24,221 nt of DNA. It comes from Chara braunii. Taxonomy: Eukaryota > Streptophyta > Charophyceae > Charales > Characeae. Shown piece by piece: positions 1-9,862 of the stretch; within the stretch, counting starts at the first letter, position 1, and each line of letters starts with the position of its first letter. The stretch covers positions 1,978,767-2,002,987 of the forward strand of contig BFEA01000073.1 of assembly GCA_003427395.1 (NCBI GenBank), in the 5' to 3' direction. The translations under genes were made by a program, and so were the position numbers. The notes under the pieces were generated by a model that saw only the letters and a program-made list of their open reading frames with translations, was not told where the DNA came from and did not search any database.

Positions 1-22
1 CCCCCCCCGGCCGCGCCCGGGC
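1..22. other. C/G-only window edge
   Basis: The first 22 bases are almost pure C and G, starting with eight C. Nothing else in the window has this composition, and it joins abruptly to A/G-rich retroelement coding sequence at base 23. It may be a contig-end artefact, adapter or linker residue, or a real GC-rich junction. The sequence alone cannot decide. Confidence 0.3.
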
Positions 23-1108
23 GTGCAACATAGGTTGGCCTTGCTTAAAGAAGGGGAAATCATAGATCTGACCGACAAGACGGGCGACAAGGTAAAGAGG
101 GGGATCGAGAGTCTACATGAACGTGTGCACGAAGTCGACAATAAAATAGAAAGGGTGGAGAACACGCTGATGGTTATGCAGGCACAAGCATCCCAACCCT
201 CCCTCCCTCCCCAAGAAGTCGTAGTCGCTGCAGGAGTGGCCAACCGAGGGTTTAATAGGAGAGACCTCGCCAATGAGCAATGGAGATACTGTATAGCGGT
301 TGGGCACTTTGTGCAAGCTTGTCCAAAGCTCAACCACGACATTATAAAAAGGAGATGTACCAGGTCATTAAAATGGGAGATATTTGAGCCTGAGGGAGAA
401 CGAGTGAATTGGAACTCACTGGTAGGGATGTGGCGTGTCGTTATCATCCTCAATGGGCTAGAGATAGCAGCGGTGGAAGCTGAACCGGTGGTCGATATCG
501 TCTAGGACCAACTCCGAGGGTGCAAGGCGCATGTCAACTTCATCATAGAAAGTGACGCATGCGATAGGGTAAACGCAACTACGCGACTAGGAACAGCCGG
601 AAGAAAAATTATCCGTGACACTGTGATGGAGGAGGTTGCTGGACGCACCGCGACCCAAGGGGAGCTCGAGATCGGGGACTGAGAGAAAGTTTATGGGAAG
701 CCTAGGGAAGAGGAGACGACGGACAAGGTCACCGGTGCACAAAAAAGGTTTAGGTACCAAATCCCGATCCTAACTATGTCGGAGATCGACGGCACCCTTA
801 GCAAATTACTAGGAACCATGGTATCAGTATCCTTTCATACCAAGTTGCAAGTGAGCCTCAGGCTGCTCAAAGGGCTTAAATAACAATTGACTCGCCGGCG
901 AGTGGAGATACACGAAAATCCGGAATGGCAGGAAGAGGAAAAGGAGGAGGAAGCTCCGCAAGAAGTTTCTAATCTTCAAAGGAGTCCTGAAGATTTGGAG
1001 GATCTAGAGAAGGCTTTTGCGGATATCCGCTTGAGCTTGCCAGACCATGAAGGCGGGGAAGTTATGAGGGCTCCGTCCGGGACAAAGCTTAGTTTTCATG
1101 TGCTACCA
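23..1108 (+). pseudogene. gag: Element A: decayed Gag (coiled coil plus nucleocapsid zinc knuckle)
   Basis: This is a remnant of the Gag protein of a Ty3/gypsy-like retrotransposon, which would bind and package element RNA in the cytoplasm. One frame can be followed from 23 to about 1108, interrupted by stops at 503-505 (TAG), 680-682 (TGA) and 881-883 (TAA). Residues about 5-50 are charged and heptad-like (EGEIIDL...ESLHERVHEVDNKIERVEN), consistent with a coiled coil. Residues 87-101 read WRYCIAVGHFVQACP. This is a CX2CX4HX4C zinc knuckle whose first Cys has become Trp (TGG at 281-283), so metal binding is probably lost. An acidic Glu-rich tail (about 900-1070) leads to the protease. The true N-terminus lies outside the window. 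The retroelement assignment is firm from what follows; that this is Gag rather than a linker rests on the knuckle. Confidence 0.7.
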
Positions 1109-1110
1109 TA

Positions 1111-1538
1111 GGGAAGTTAAAGGTGCAGATCGGTACACATCACACATATGCTCTAGTAGACGGAGATGCGGAAATCACACTCATAAGGAGAGATTTCGCA
1201 ATAATTACCGGCTGTGTGGTTAACAAGGAAGAAATGGGGAGCATCCGAAATGTGCGGTCAAAGCGGGCGTCCGGGAGTCGATTTGGTCATTTTAGCGGAT
1301 GACCGTATTAGACGAGATGGACCACAACATAATCCTCGGGAGACCATGGTGCGCCAATGTTGAAATGATAGGGATGAATCTGCACGATGGCACATACATG
1401 GTAGACTTAGAGGATCCAGTAACTGGTCGTGGGGAGCTCCTTCAACTCATCAGGACCGGAGGAGACCCTTCTAAAGGAAAGTTGGCGACATGGTCGCCGT
1501 CATTCGAAGATAGCGTTCGAAAGGGGGCTTTTGCTTGA
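1111..1538 (+). pseudogene. Element A: degenerate retroviral-type aspartic protease
   Basis: This is the protease segment of element A's polyprotein, which would have cleaved Gag-Pol. It needs two frames: 1111 to about 1298, reached by a frameshift near 1108, then 1299-1538. The first frame gives VQIGTHHTYALVDGDAEITL. At the active site the expected Asp-Thr/Ser-Gly reads Asp-Gly-Asp (1159-1167), so two of the three key residues are changed. The second frame gives IILGRPW (ILGRPW at 1332-1349), the conserved flap-distal ILG motif of retropepsins, followed by an acidic stretch typical of the protease end. The segment ends at a TGA (1536-1538) in the same frame as the following linker. The family is recognised from the LVD...ILGRPW pairing; the enzyme is judged inactive. 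Confidence 0.8.
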
Positions 1539-2104
1539 ATGGAGGGTATGAGAGAAAGAGTAGAAATTATGATTGAGGAAGCGTTCAACAAGAAAGAGTG
1601 GATCAAGATGGGCCTGCCGCAGAAGAAACGAAGGCAGGAGGATGAAATTTTAGGTGTCATGGTGGCAGAAAGAGAATCAGAAGTTGAACTTGGGGTCGGT
1701 CTGCCCAAGCAGAAAGAGGTACGAATGGAGGTACCGGAAGTCGCACTCGAGATCCCCGATTTATTACAGCTCATCAAAGTTATCAGGTATGACAAAGTAG
1801 GCGTGGACCCGACGACGTTGACCAAATTTGAAGGGGAAGTACAAAAGGGATATTATTTGATTGGAAAGATAATCAGTATTCAACCGCGGGTCGCAGAGGC
1901 AACAAGGGTAATTCCGACCGTTCGTTTTTTAGGAGAAAAATCTCGGAAGGAAGTGTTCGAAAGTCCAAGCCAGTAGGGAAGAAAGCAAAGCGGGTCTCGT
2001 ACTTGTTAGAGACATCTAAGGAAGAGGCGATGGAAAGGGAGGACGAGGTTCTTCGAGTAATCTGAGAGACACGAGCGACAGAAGGACATCGGATACTAGA
2101 TGAG
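1539..2104 (+). pseudogene. Element A: protease-RT linker
   Basis: The frame of the protease C-terminus continues beyond its TGA as an open, highly charged stretch (1539-1976) rich in Glu, Lys, Arg and Val. A frame change near 1976 carries it (GKKAKRVSYLLETSKEEA) into the RT fingers, with one further TGA near 2063. No catalytic motif is visible. By position and composition it corresponds to the linker between protease and RT, and element B carries an acidic region at the same place (about 14330-14540). I do not assign it a separate function. Confidence 0.6.
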
Positions 2105-3189
2105 GTGGCTGACACGATGAAGATAAGAATACAGGGATTCTTAACAGAAGAAGAAACCCTCCTGATCAAAAGGAAGTGTCAGGAGTTTCATCTGGCATTC
2201 GCCTTTAGTGATCATCAAATGGGGCGGTTAGACGCGAGGCTAATCCCTCCGGTCAAGATCCACACAGTAGCGCATGAGTGCTGGAATGATAAAGGACCAT
2301 CTTATAAGTTTGGGATAACGGAGGAAGTGACAGACCTACTCCGAGCAAAAATGGACTTCTTCGTCGCAGAGCCTACCGAGTCACTGTATGCAAATAGGTG
2401 GTTTATCTTTGGAAAGTCCAACAAAAAGCTAAGGTGGATTCAAGACCTCCGCAAAAGTTGAATGCGGTGACCATCCGGGATATCGGTTCGTTACTGCACG
2501 CCAACTTATTAGCAGAATCCCACGCCGACCGGAGCATTTACTCCCTGGTGGACCTGTATTCATGGTACGACCATCCCCCATTCGACGCTCGAGATAGACC
2601 ATACACTGCAATGCATACTCTTGTAGGATAGTTGCAGATGCAGGTAACCCTTATGGGCTTTACGAACGCAGTAGCCAAAGCGCAAAGGAGGATGCTCGTC
2701 GTAGCCGGAGACATGTTCCCAGAGAAGTGTGAACCCTGCATCGACAACAACCCGATCAAAGGTTCCCAGGAGAAGGACGAGACGAAAGTCCAACCAGGAA
2801 TTTGAAAATTTGTGTGGGATTATCTAGAGGACATCAGGGACTTACTCCGCCGGTTTCTAGTGTACAACGTCATGGCTAGCGGACCAAAGAGTGTTCTGGA
2901 AGTGTCAGAAGTGATCATACTGGGATTTCACTGTGGCGCATATGGAAGAAAGTCGGACCCGGCAAAGACCGACAAGATATCACAATGGCCAACACCCCTT
3001 CGAATGACGACGGAGGTAAGAGCGTTCTTAGGCGTGCTCGACTTTTGAAGGATTTTTATTTAAAATTTTGCCAAGATTGCGGAACCTATCCGAGTCATGA
3101 TCAAAGAGCAAGGAACCATGGATTGGACTGAGGAGCGAGAGGGAGTCGTCCAAATCCTCAAGGACATAATGACATCGGAGCAAGTCACT
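2105..3189 (+). pseudogene. pol: Element A: reverse transcriptase, inactivated
   Basis: This is the RNA-dependent DNA polymerase domain of a Ty3/gypsy element. The fingers are read at 2105 to about 2449 (KIHTVAHECW, then KLRWIQDL). After a frameshift near 2449, one frame runs from about 2449 through the RNase H end. Recognisable RT motifs are LNAVTIRD, SIYSLVDLYSWYD (first catalytic Asp), RPYTAMHT, GFTNAVAKAQRRM and ILGFHCGAYGR. The YXDD box is CIDN (2737-2748), so Tyr and the second catalytic Asp are both lost. In-frame stops lie at 2629, 2803, 3046 and 3061. The order and spacing match element B's RT (14542-15740), and identity between the two is obvious but diverged. The family call is very secure and the enzyme is certainly dead. 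Confidence 0.9.
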
Positions 3190-3720
3190 TTGGCAGCACC
3201 CTGTTTTAACGACGAAGTTCGATGACCGTTTATTCTAGAGAGGGACGGAGGACCATTGGCCGTAGGGGGTGTTCTAATTTAAAAGGATGAGGGAGGGAAA
3301 GAAAGGCCAATTAGGTTCGAAAGTAGAACCCTGAATTCGGCAGAACGATGATACTCACAGTTCGAGAAGGAGGTCCTAGCCGTTCTATATTGCCTCAAGA
3401 CCTTCCAAGCCTACCTATTCGGGAGGTATTTTATCTTAAGCATCGATCCGACCAATGTCGTGGGGGCTTTAAAGAATTACAAGCCTACAAACCCGACGGT
3501 TGGGAGATGGGTAGGATTCATCTGGCAGTTCGATTACAAGATCGAACGAATTGCTGGACTCAGGAACAAGGCCGATGGGCTAAGTCGGGTCTGCATCACA
3601 CCCGAAGGGGTGGAAGATGCAGAACTTATCGACGCGTTCCTTGAATACGAAGGAGGAACCATTGCTGTGGATAACGAAATGATGAGTGAAGGATCCGCGT
3701 CGGGAGAGTTGTTGATTTAA
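3190..3720 (+). pseudogene. pol: Element A: RNase H domain remnant
   Basis: This is the RNase H of element A's Pol, which would degrade the RNA strand of the RNA-DNA hybrid. It continues the RT frame. It shows RDGGPLAVGGVLI (Asp), RFESRTLNSAER, YSQFEKEVLAVLYCLKTF (Glu) and SIDPTNVVGALKNY (Asp), then the domain-closing region IERIAGLRNKADGLSRV typical of Ty3/gypsy elements. The acidic residues are kept, but stops at 3223 (TGA), 3280 (TAA) and 3349 (TGA) break the frame. The TAA at 3280 aligns with a CAA Gln codon at 15955 in element B. The frame ends at a TAA at 3718-3720. Confidence 0.9.
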
Positions 3721-4102
3721 ACTTTGGAAAAAGGGGCACCTGCCATAGTGGCAGAACTTAAGGAAGGGTCAGTCACCACTCAAGGAATTAAAGAGGAGAA
3801 TGATTCGTGGGGAGCGATAGTAGGGCCAAAGGAGGAATTGATAGCAATGACCGTTGAGGGAGGTCGGGAAGCCGTGATGAGTTTGGTGGAGTCTTGGGAA
3901 GGAAAGAAATTGCAGTTAATGGTAAACTAGATGCAGGAGAAGCAGGGTGAGCATAAAAAAGGAAATAAGTTTTTTTTTATATTCAGATGTACGAAGGTGT
4001 CTTTCGAAAAATCGGATTGTTGCTGGTAGGAAACAAGCAACCCGTGGAGGTCAGCCTTAAAGCAAGGGAGGAGGCCGAAAGGTACGTCATAAGGGGCGGC
4101 CA
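3721..4102 (+). pseudogene. Element A: RNase H-integrase linker
   Basis: This is a spacer between RNase H and integrase. An acidic open stretch at 3724-3930 ends in TAG. A T-run at about 3970-3978 then sits where the reading frame is lost. A second open stretch at 3987-4178 gives GVFRKIGLLLVGNKQPVEVS and runs into the integrase N-terminus through another frame change near 4100. Element B has an acidic linker at the same position (16266-16925). No enzyme motif is visible. Confidence 0.6.
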
Positions 4103-5301
4103 ATGCATCTGTTTAGGAGAGAGGAAGGTGTTACGCCTAGGAGAGTCGTATGCAGGAGGTCTAGGCAGCTGGATGTGATCCAGGCGATGCACGACGGACT
4201 AGCAGGGGGATATCGATCGTCCAAAGGGACCCTTGCAAAGATAACACCTCTCTATTATTGGCCAGGCATGGTAGGTATGGTCACCACGTACTGTCAGACC
4301 TGTCTGATCTGCCAGGAACGGAGCTCAACTCACGCCTTCGAACCACTTAGACCAACACGGGTGCTGGGACCGGGACATCTGGTCCATCTTGACCTTGCGG
4401 TTATGCCCATATCAACGGATGAATATAGGTATATCCTGGATGCGCGGGACAACTTGAGTGGGTTCGTGGAGGCGACCGCCCTAAAAAAAAAAAAACGGGG
4501 AAAGGTGTAGCAAATTGGATAGAGGATTTCTACCTAAGGCATCCCTTCATCTGAAGGTTTATAGCAGACAACGGAACGGTGTTTGTAAACCAAGAGGTGT
4601 TGGGAATGCTCAAAAAGGTTCTGCGTACCTGTCAAACTCATCGAGTCATATCACCCGGAGGCCAATGCACCTGTGGAAAGAGGGCACTGGACCTTAAAGA
4701 ATACAATTGCAAAGCTCGCAGCGGATGATCTGGGGAATTGGCCTAGATATCTTAAGCAAGTTGTCCTTTCGTAGAACATGACACCGAAGAGGACAACAGG
4801 ATGTATCCCAGCGGAACTCTGGTACGGAAGAGAGATCGATTTCCCTCTGGAAGCCTTGGTACCTACCTGGAACAAATTAGATGACGATCCGCTCCTGACC
4901 ACGATAGAGGTAATTGAGGTCCGATGTCAACAAGTCATTAGAAATGAGGAGGTCATGAAAGACATTGCCAACCGGGTACTACACAGCACGATGAGGGACA
5001 AAGCAAGATGGGACCAAGTTAAGAATATCCGAAAGGAGTCACTTCAAATGGGGGAGACAGTATTGGTAAGAAACTCGGCACTAGAAAGCACCTGGTCTGG
5101 GCAACTGGGAGGAGGTTCAAAGGCCCCTACCGGGTCGCTAAGCGTGTGGGACTGAACACCTTCGAACAAGAAGATTTGGATGAAACTGGATTGAAAGGGC
5201 CCTTCCCAGGGCAACGACTGGTCAGGTTTCTAAATCGGGACCCAGTGGAACAATGGCTTCAGGAGGCCCATGATAAGGAAACTGAGGAGTCTACAAGCTA
5301 A
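4103..5301 (+). pseudogene. int: Element A: integrase remnant (zinc finger, core, C-terminal region)
   Basis: This is an integrase of the D,D(35)E family that would insert the element DNA. The N-terminal HHCC finger reads MHDGLAGGYRSSKG...YYWPGM...TCLICQERS; the second His is Tyr, so the finger is damaged. Core residues are HLDLAVMP (Asp), ADNGTVF (Asp) and NAPVERGHW (Glu), spaced as D-35-E when the frame changes are allowed for. Frames switch at a 13-A run (4483-4495), near 4625 and near 5085, with stops at 4552 and 4772. The last frame continues (GPYRVAKRVGLNTFEQEDLD) to a TAA at 5299-5301, which I take as the end of Pol. Element B's integrase is the closest match in the window. Confidence 0.88.
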
Positions 5302-5682
5302 GAGTTGGCGGCAGTCTTGCCCACACTATGTTTTGACTCTGACTACGTTTGTAAGACTTTCCTTTTTTGGGAAGGGGCAACAAAATGGGCGGATTGAAAA
5401 TGGGAGGCGGGATGCCCAGTTTTTTTTTTTGCCAATGGTTTTTGTGTGGTAATGGAAAAGGTTGTCGGGAGCATTGTACCATAGTTTTTGAAGGAAAAGT
5501 AATGGGATCTTTACAAAATGTGGCATCTGCATGAAGGGGCATGCATAATAATGACGTTGTACGAGGGATACTGGGAGCACTCTGGGGGAAAGGGTATTTT
5601 CCTATCAAACTGGGGGAATGCGTGTACGAGGGACTTGGTGGGTGTTGTTGTGTTATACAGGATCAGGGAAGAAGGTTTAAAA
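5302..5682. other. Gene-free stretch after element A pol
   Basis: No coding signal is supported here. The strand is G-rich with short homopolymers (T-run near 5420-5430) and a repeated GTACGAGGGA word (5558 and 5625 regions). By position it could be the 3' untranslated region or part of a 3' LTR of element A. I see no terminal inverted ends or second LTR copy to confirm that. Confidence 0.35.
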
Positions 5683-6581
5683 AAATAAAAATGAAATTCG
5701 ACAACGAAAATGACAGCGGTACGATCAACTGGCCCAGCGAAGGGGGAGGAGTGGGACCAAGCAGGGAGCGGAACACCGTAAAGAAAAAATTGTATATAGG
5801 GTACCTATCCAAACAAGTAGTGGGCAGGGGGGCGAGAAAACAGGCGTGTAGAAGGCCTTCGTCTCTCAAAAAGGGAGAAGGGATATATATCTCATCAGGA
5901 TGAGAGAGCGAGTAGAGAAGAAACGGGCAGATCGGGAGCAGAGAGGGTTGGGACCTCTGCCGAAAAGAAGGCCGAGGAGTGCAAACAACGTAAGCCTTGG
6001 TGTGAGGAGGGCGAAGAAAAACAGAACAGGAACGACGAGTGCGAAGAAGGGGAAGAAGGAAGGGTTCGTCCACATGAAGAGCGGAGCAGCCACGACAGTT
6101 GTGAAGGGAGGTATACGAACTTTGGGGAAGGATATGAAAGGAGGGTGGACGCCCCTTATAAACTAGATCCAAAGAACTTTACGGGTGAGTTCAGCCCCGT
6201 ATGAACGAAAGAGGATGAGGACGACGAGGAAGAAGTACAAGAAGTCATCGAGATTAGTAGTGGCGATGAGAGGGAGGAGATCTCAAGGCCCAGAAACGAG
6301 AGGCGACCCCCTACGAACGGGCCATGCGAAGGATCCTTCAATGGGAAAATGAGTTACGGTCAACGCCCAACCATTGGTTTGAGCAATGGATTAGCATAAT
6401 CAAGCACGATTGGATTATCAGGGCCAGAGAGTTCATGGAGGCAGGAGTGGCAGTCACGCCTTTGGGCTTTTACAATGAATTGGAGTTGCGAGAAATTGCA
6501 AAGATAAAGAAGGAAATCCTGTTTTCCGGCCTGGGCGTCAAAACGCCAGCAGAAAAACAGGATGAGCAAGAGACCAAGTGA
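5683..6581 (+). pseudogene. Gag-like or retroelement-associated protein remnant
   Basis: This is a decayed reading frame starting 382 bp after the end of element A's Pol. The best frame from 5902 is Glu/Arg-rich and gives YKLDPKNFTGEFSPV, a TGA at 6202-6204, then an acidic run ending EVIEISSGDEREEISRPRNE. A frameshift near 6320 leads to 6324-6581, a helical stretch with FEQWISIIKHDWIIRAREFM and LELREIAKIKKEI. There is no zinc knuckle or enzyme motif, so the Gag assignment rests on composition, position next to Pol and the style of the acidic linker. The upstream portion 5683-5901 is open but I cannot tell its frame. It may be the 5' half of another element's gag, or a downstream accessory ORF of element A. 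Confidence 0.4.
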
Positions 6582-6677
6582 GATGGGACAAATGACAGCA
6601 AAGGGGATTCGATGTTATAAGCATTAAACAAAAATTATGTTTTTCTTTTGCAGTATTGAGTGACAAAGTTGGATAGT

Positions 6678-6926
6678 ATGAGTGAGTTTGCTAGGAATGA
6701 GCGATACAAGGACTAGATAGAACTGTGTCACGATGAGTTAGAAGATAGCATTTTGAAGCTACTTCCTGGATGAGCTACCTTCGAAAGACTATGTACAAAA
6801 CAATGACACAGGATATGGGGGTGAAACTGGTTGGGATGGTTGTATTGTGAGTCTTTGGAAGGAACAAAGATTGCGCCTCTGAGAAGAGACCATGAGTTCA
6901 GATTGACAAATAAAGTAAGGCATTGA
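6678..6926 (+). pseudogene. Short decayed coding remnant downstream of the gag-like frame
   Basis: The frame opens at ATG 6678-6680 (MSEFARNERYKD) and continues with IELCHDELEDSILKLLPG and ATFERLCTKQ, broken by TAG 6714, TGA 6771, TGA 6804 and TGA 6822. The first two stops sit where Trp would read naturally (KD-W-IELC, PG-W-ATF), consistent with TGG mutated to TAG or TGA. After about 6806 another frame (MGVKLVGMVVL) reads better. It probably continues the preceding remnant. The protein family is not recognised. Confidence 0.35.
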
Positions 6927-7365
6927 GTGTGAGTCGAGTACAAGAGAGGTTAGGGAACCTATGGGTAAAGAGACGTGAAGAGCACTCCTTCCCTAGGAGC
7001 CTAATCCAACTAAGTCTTGAATGAGTCTGAAAATAGCAAAAAAATTGAGATGTCAGAAAGAGTGAAAATAGAGGAGGTGCCCCTGTCCTTCACTACGGTT
7101 GAACGGGCGGGTGAGCTAGTGCTGCTTGGGGTTGCAAGGCTCAACTCGAGCAGTAGACGCTAAGCCGGATATATGCATAAATAGTAAATTGTATTGAGAA
7201 AGGATGAAGGAAACCGTACACATAAAATTGAAAAAGATGGCCACCTTCTAACCCCCGAGACAAAGACAGGATCCGTGTCCTCGAGGTCCACCCGCTCGGG
7301 CGCTAACATTGGAATGGCACAAGAAGTTATCGGGTAGCTGAAAATTAAGGAATGAAAATTCTGAA
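6927..7365. other. Gene-free stretch, nothing recognised
   Basis: Stops are dense on both strands and no motif or tandem repeat is evident. The stretch leads into the foldback cassette. Confidence 0.4.
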
Positions 7366-7738
7366 GTGAGAGTTTTGGGCAGTCTGAAAATCCTGAATGG
7401 TCCTGAAGTGGTGAAAGGTCCGAAGACCCTAAAAACCACCTATTTAGGCAGGCTGCATCCTGAAGTGGTGAAGAATGTCCTGAAGTGGTCAAGTGAGAGT
7501 TTTGGGCAGTCTGAAAATCCTGAATGATCCTGAAGTGGTGAAAAGTCTGAAGACCATGAAAACCACCCTTTACCACTTGAGGATGCAGCCTGCCTAAACA
7601 GGTGGTTTTCAGGGTCTTAGGAACTTTCACCACTTCAGGACCATTCCGGATTTTCTGACCTGAATGGTCCTGAAGTGGTGAAAGGTCCGAAGACTTTGAA
7701 AACCACTTGTTTGGCAGACTGCATCCTCAAATGGGGAA
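7366..7738. repeat. Foldback cassette: four copies of a ~75-105 bp unit, one inverted
   Basis: A unit containing GAATGGTCCTGAAGTGGTGA occurs directly at 7366-7472, 7493-7569 and 7656-7738, and inverted at 7570-7655. Arms 7386-7472 and 7570-7655 are reverse complements over about 86 bases with roughly six mismatches and one gap (by eye, about 92 percent), separated by a 97-base loop. The inverted copy can also pair with the copy immediately to its right (about 7600-7646 with 7661-7710), leaving a loop of about 14 bases. RNA from either strand would form a long hairpin. No transposase is nearby. It could be a non-autonomous foldback element or a rearranged tandem repeat. Confidence 0.85.
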
Positions 7739-7779
7739 GGGTGTCCTGAAGTGGTGATGAAAAATACGACCGTTGTTAA

Positions 7780-7925
7780 CCTTCTCTCTGGGATGGATAA
7801 GGACGGTCCTAACAACGCTGTTCGACTGGAATGGAAAAGAACGGCCCTTACAAGGTCGTTCGATTGAGATGGAAAATAATGTTCGACTAGAAATTGAAAA
7901 AAATGGCCCCTGATAAGGGTCATTT
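7780..7925. repeat. Degenerate short repeat with GTTCGAYTRG units
   Basis: The words GTTCGACTGG (7820), GTTCGATTGA (7858) and GTTCGACTAG (7881) are each followed by A/G-rich sequence and an AACGGCCC or AATGGCCC word. The spacing is irregular (38 and 23 bases). This looks like an eroded repeat and has no coding content. Confidence 0.4.
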
Positions 7926-8926
7926 TGAGAATTGTTACTAGGGTCCCCTTGCATGGCTAAGTGAGATGGATTGAGCTTGAGAAATTTGGAATTTGCATTG
8001 AAGAATTGTGTGAGGTTTGGAGATTGCATTGCATATCAGGGGGCCCTAAGCGGATTGGAAAAGACATGGAAATAACATTGGAATGATTTTGTTTTTTCGT
8101 CTAGTCCCAGGCCTCGGCAGGAGGGGGATACCGCTGCATGCACCGCGATCCCAAGACCTCTGCCCTTCCTAAAGGGAATGTCTCAACGCGACATGTTCCT
8201 CATAAAGAAGGATAAGGGTTGAAGGACCAAAGCATCTTTCTCTTTGACTTGATGCTCGTCGTCCGGAATTAACTCCAACAAGGAGCTCTAGTCGGGGAGT
8301 TCGAACTGCGCCTCATGTTGGGAAGTTGAACGTCAAGGGCGTATAGCCAAATGGGTGTGGTACCATTCTTTTGCTAAGTCTCATTTACTCTCCCTAACCA
8401 CACGCCATACCGTAGTGGGGCGGCGTGGCCGCTTGGGATAGACCAAGGCTGCTCGCGTTAAGTTGAGCGGCACTGTCCAAAGGGAGGGGTCGGGCGGTTA
8501 CCGGGTGGAGTCCGCACCCACCACAGGGAGAGTGACACCGCCCTGCCGGATCATTACAATCGTTCCGAGACTAACCGCGAGGTCTTCGTAATTGCACTCG
8601 CAGACTAATAGAGAGCCCCAACTCTCTTGAAAGAAAGAGGTCGGATCCAAGAAAATACCACTCGGGAGGAACGGTCCGCGAAAGATGTCTTTATGCCAAG
8701 ACGAGGTCTTGAGAGGTTTGGATTGGACCTACCTACCAGATGTGAGGTGGTACCTTAGTGATGACGCTCGTCTTATACTGGCAAAAGGTCAGACTAAGTA
8801 GAAGGATGAGGTGTTACCTATCGAGGAAGGACCGATCACCCTTCCTTCTAGAAGCAGGTGGACCGTTGTTCTTGACTCAGTTGGTGGGCCAAGGTTTCAT
8901 ACCTCCGAGTGAGAACCAGTCGTGCG
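7926..8926. other. Gene-free stretch of more mixed composition
   Basis: No gene is supported on either strand. The stretch is richer in C than its neighbours and holds a few dyads, for example TAGAAGGA near 8800 with TCCTTCTA near 8845. It could be retroelement untranslated or LTR sequence, because the motif described at 8927-8965 ends it. I found no matching second copy in the window. Confidence 0.35.
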
Positions 8927-8965
8927 ATGGGGACATCGCATTTTGAGTGGGGGGAAGGCGTGCCA
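8927..8965 (+). repeat. GAYGRGGACRTCGC motif, copy 1
   Basis: GATGGGGACATCGC is followed by a G-rich run (GAGTGGGGGG). It matches the motif at 10254 (GATGAGGACATCGC then GAGTGGGG) and, less closely, the one at 22240. In one frame it reads CDGDIAF followed by a stop. Unlike the other two copies, no TGTCGG follows. It may be a broken pol end with the polypurine region. Confidence 0.4.
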
Positions 8966-9044
8966 TCCACCGATGAAAAAACGTGCAATAAAAAGAACTC
9001 CGGTTAAAAGGATAAGGTTACCATGAGTTCAAGAAAAATTGCAT

Positions 9045-9650
9045 AATTGACTTTGCTTGGGCTTGAGAAAGGTTTGGCAAGATGTCCAGAAGAGAAAGGC
9101 ATGTGTAATTGACTTTGCTTGGGCTTGAGAAAGGTCTGGCGAGATATCTAGAAGAGAAAGCCATGTGTAATTGACTTTGCTTGGGCTTGAGAAAGGTTCG
9201 GCAAGATGTCCAAAAGAAAAAGACATGTGTAATTGACTTTGCTTAGGGCTTGAAAAAGGTCCGGCGAGATGTCCAGAAGAGAAAGGCATGTGTAATTGAC
9301 TTTGTTTGGGCTTGAGAAAGGTCGGGCAAGAAGTCCTGAAAAGAAAGACATGTGTAATTGACTTTGTTTGGGCTTGAGAAAGGCCTGGCAAGGTGTCCAC
9401 AAAAGAAAGGCATGTGTAGTTGATTTTGCTTAGGAAGGGCTGGCAAAATGACCAGAAGAGGAAGGCATGTATAATTGACTTTGCGTGGGCTTGAGAAAGG
9501 CCTAGTAAGATGTCCAGAAGAAAGATGCATGTGAAATTGATTGGGCTTGGGCGTAAGAGAGGTTTGACGAAGAAGACACACATGTGAAATTGGCAGAGCA
9601 AGAGGAAAGTTTGGCAAAATGACCGAGAATAAATGCGTATAAATCTGGGT
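9045..9650. repeat. 62-bp minisatellite, about ten copies
   Basis: Units starting AATTGACTTTGCTTGGGCTT begin at 9045, 9107, 9169, 9231, 9294, 9356, 9418, 9473, 9535 and 9588. The period is 62 bp, with one 63-bp and two shortened units. Copies diverge toward the right end, where the array fades near 9650. The + strand is purine-rich. The minus strand is open over most of the array in more than one frame, which follows from the repeat and is not taken as a gene. Confidence 0.93.
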
Positions 9651-9862
9651 GGGCATGAGATTGAGGAAAGAATGGCAGAGGACATGGACTGCACGGGCCG
9701 AGGAGCTGATTAAAAGAGGCACCAAGGGTGATGATTGTCGGAAAGAAAACATGGTCTGCACGGGACGAAAGACAGATCATTCGAGGACATTTAGGGATGA
9801 CGAGGTTCCGGGAAGGCGCTGGGGCTGTAGGAGGAAACGAGAGAAGGCTTGATCCTCTAAGA

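Noticed and set aside
829-840. GGTATCAG word resembling a plant tRNA-Met primer binding site
   Set aside because: It lies inside element A's gag coding sequence, not next to an LTR end.
3969-3986. Possible splice acceptor in the T-run before 3987
   Set aside because: Frame loss at a T-run inside the RNase H-integrase linker is better explained by a homopolymer indel.
5663-6172. 169-codon minus-strand open frame rich in Ser, Pro, Leu and Phe
   Set aside because: It is the shadow of an acidic, A/G-rich + strand remnant. Many minus-strand open frames here share this composition and none shows a domain.
6639-6653. Possible 3' splice site TGTTTTTCTTTTGCAG before the remnant at 6678
   Set aside because: It looks good as a pyrimidine tract plus CAG, but no matching donor or joined frame could be shown and the surrounding gene is dead.
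9045-9650. CRISPR-like array
   Set aside because: The units are contiguous with no unique spacers and the window is eukaryotic, so this is a minisatellite.
9029-9761. Minus-strand frames of 221 and 172 codons
   Set aside because: They are translations of the 62-bp minisatellite and repeat with it. There is no start context or domain.
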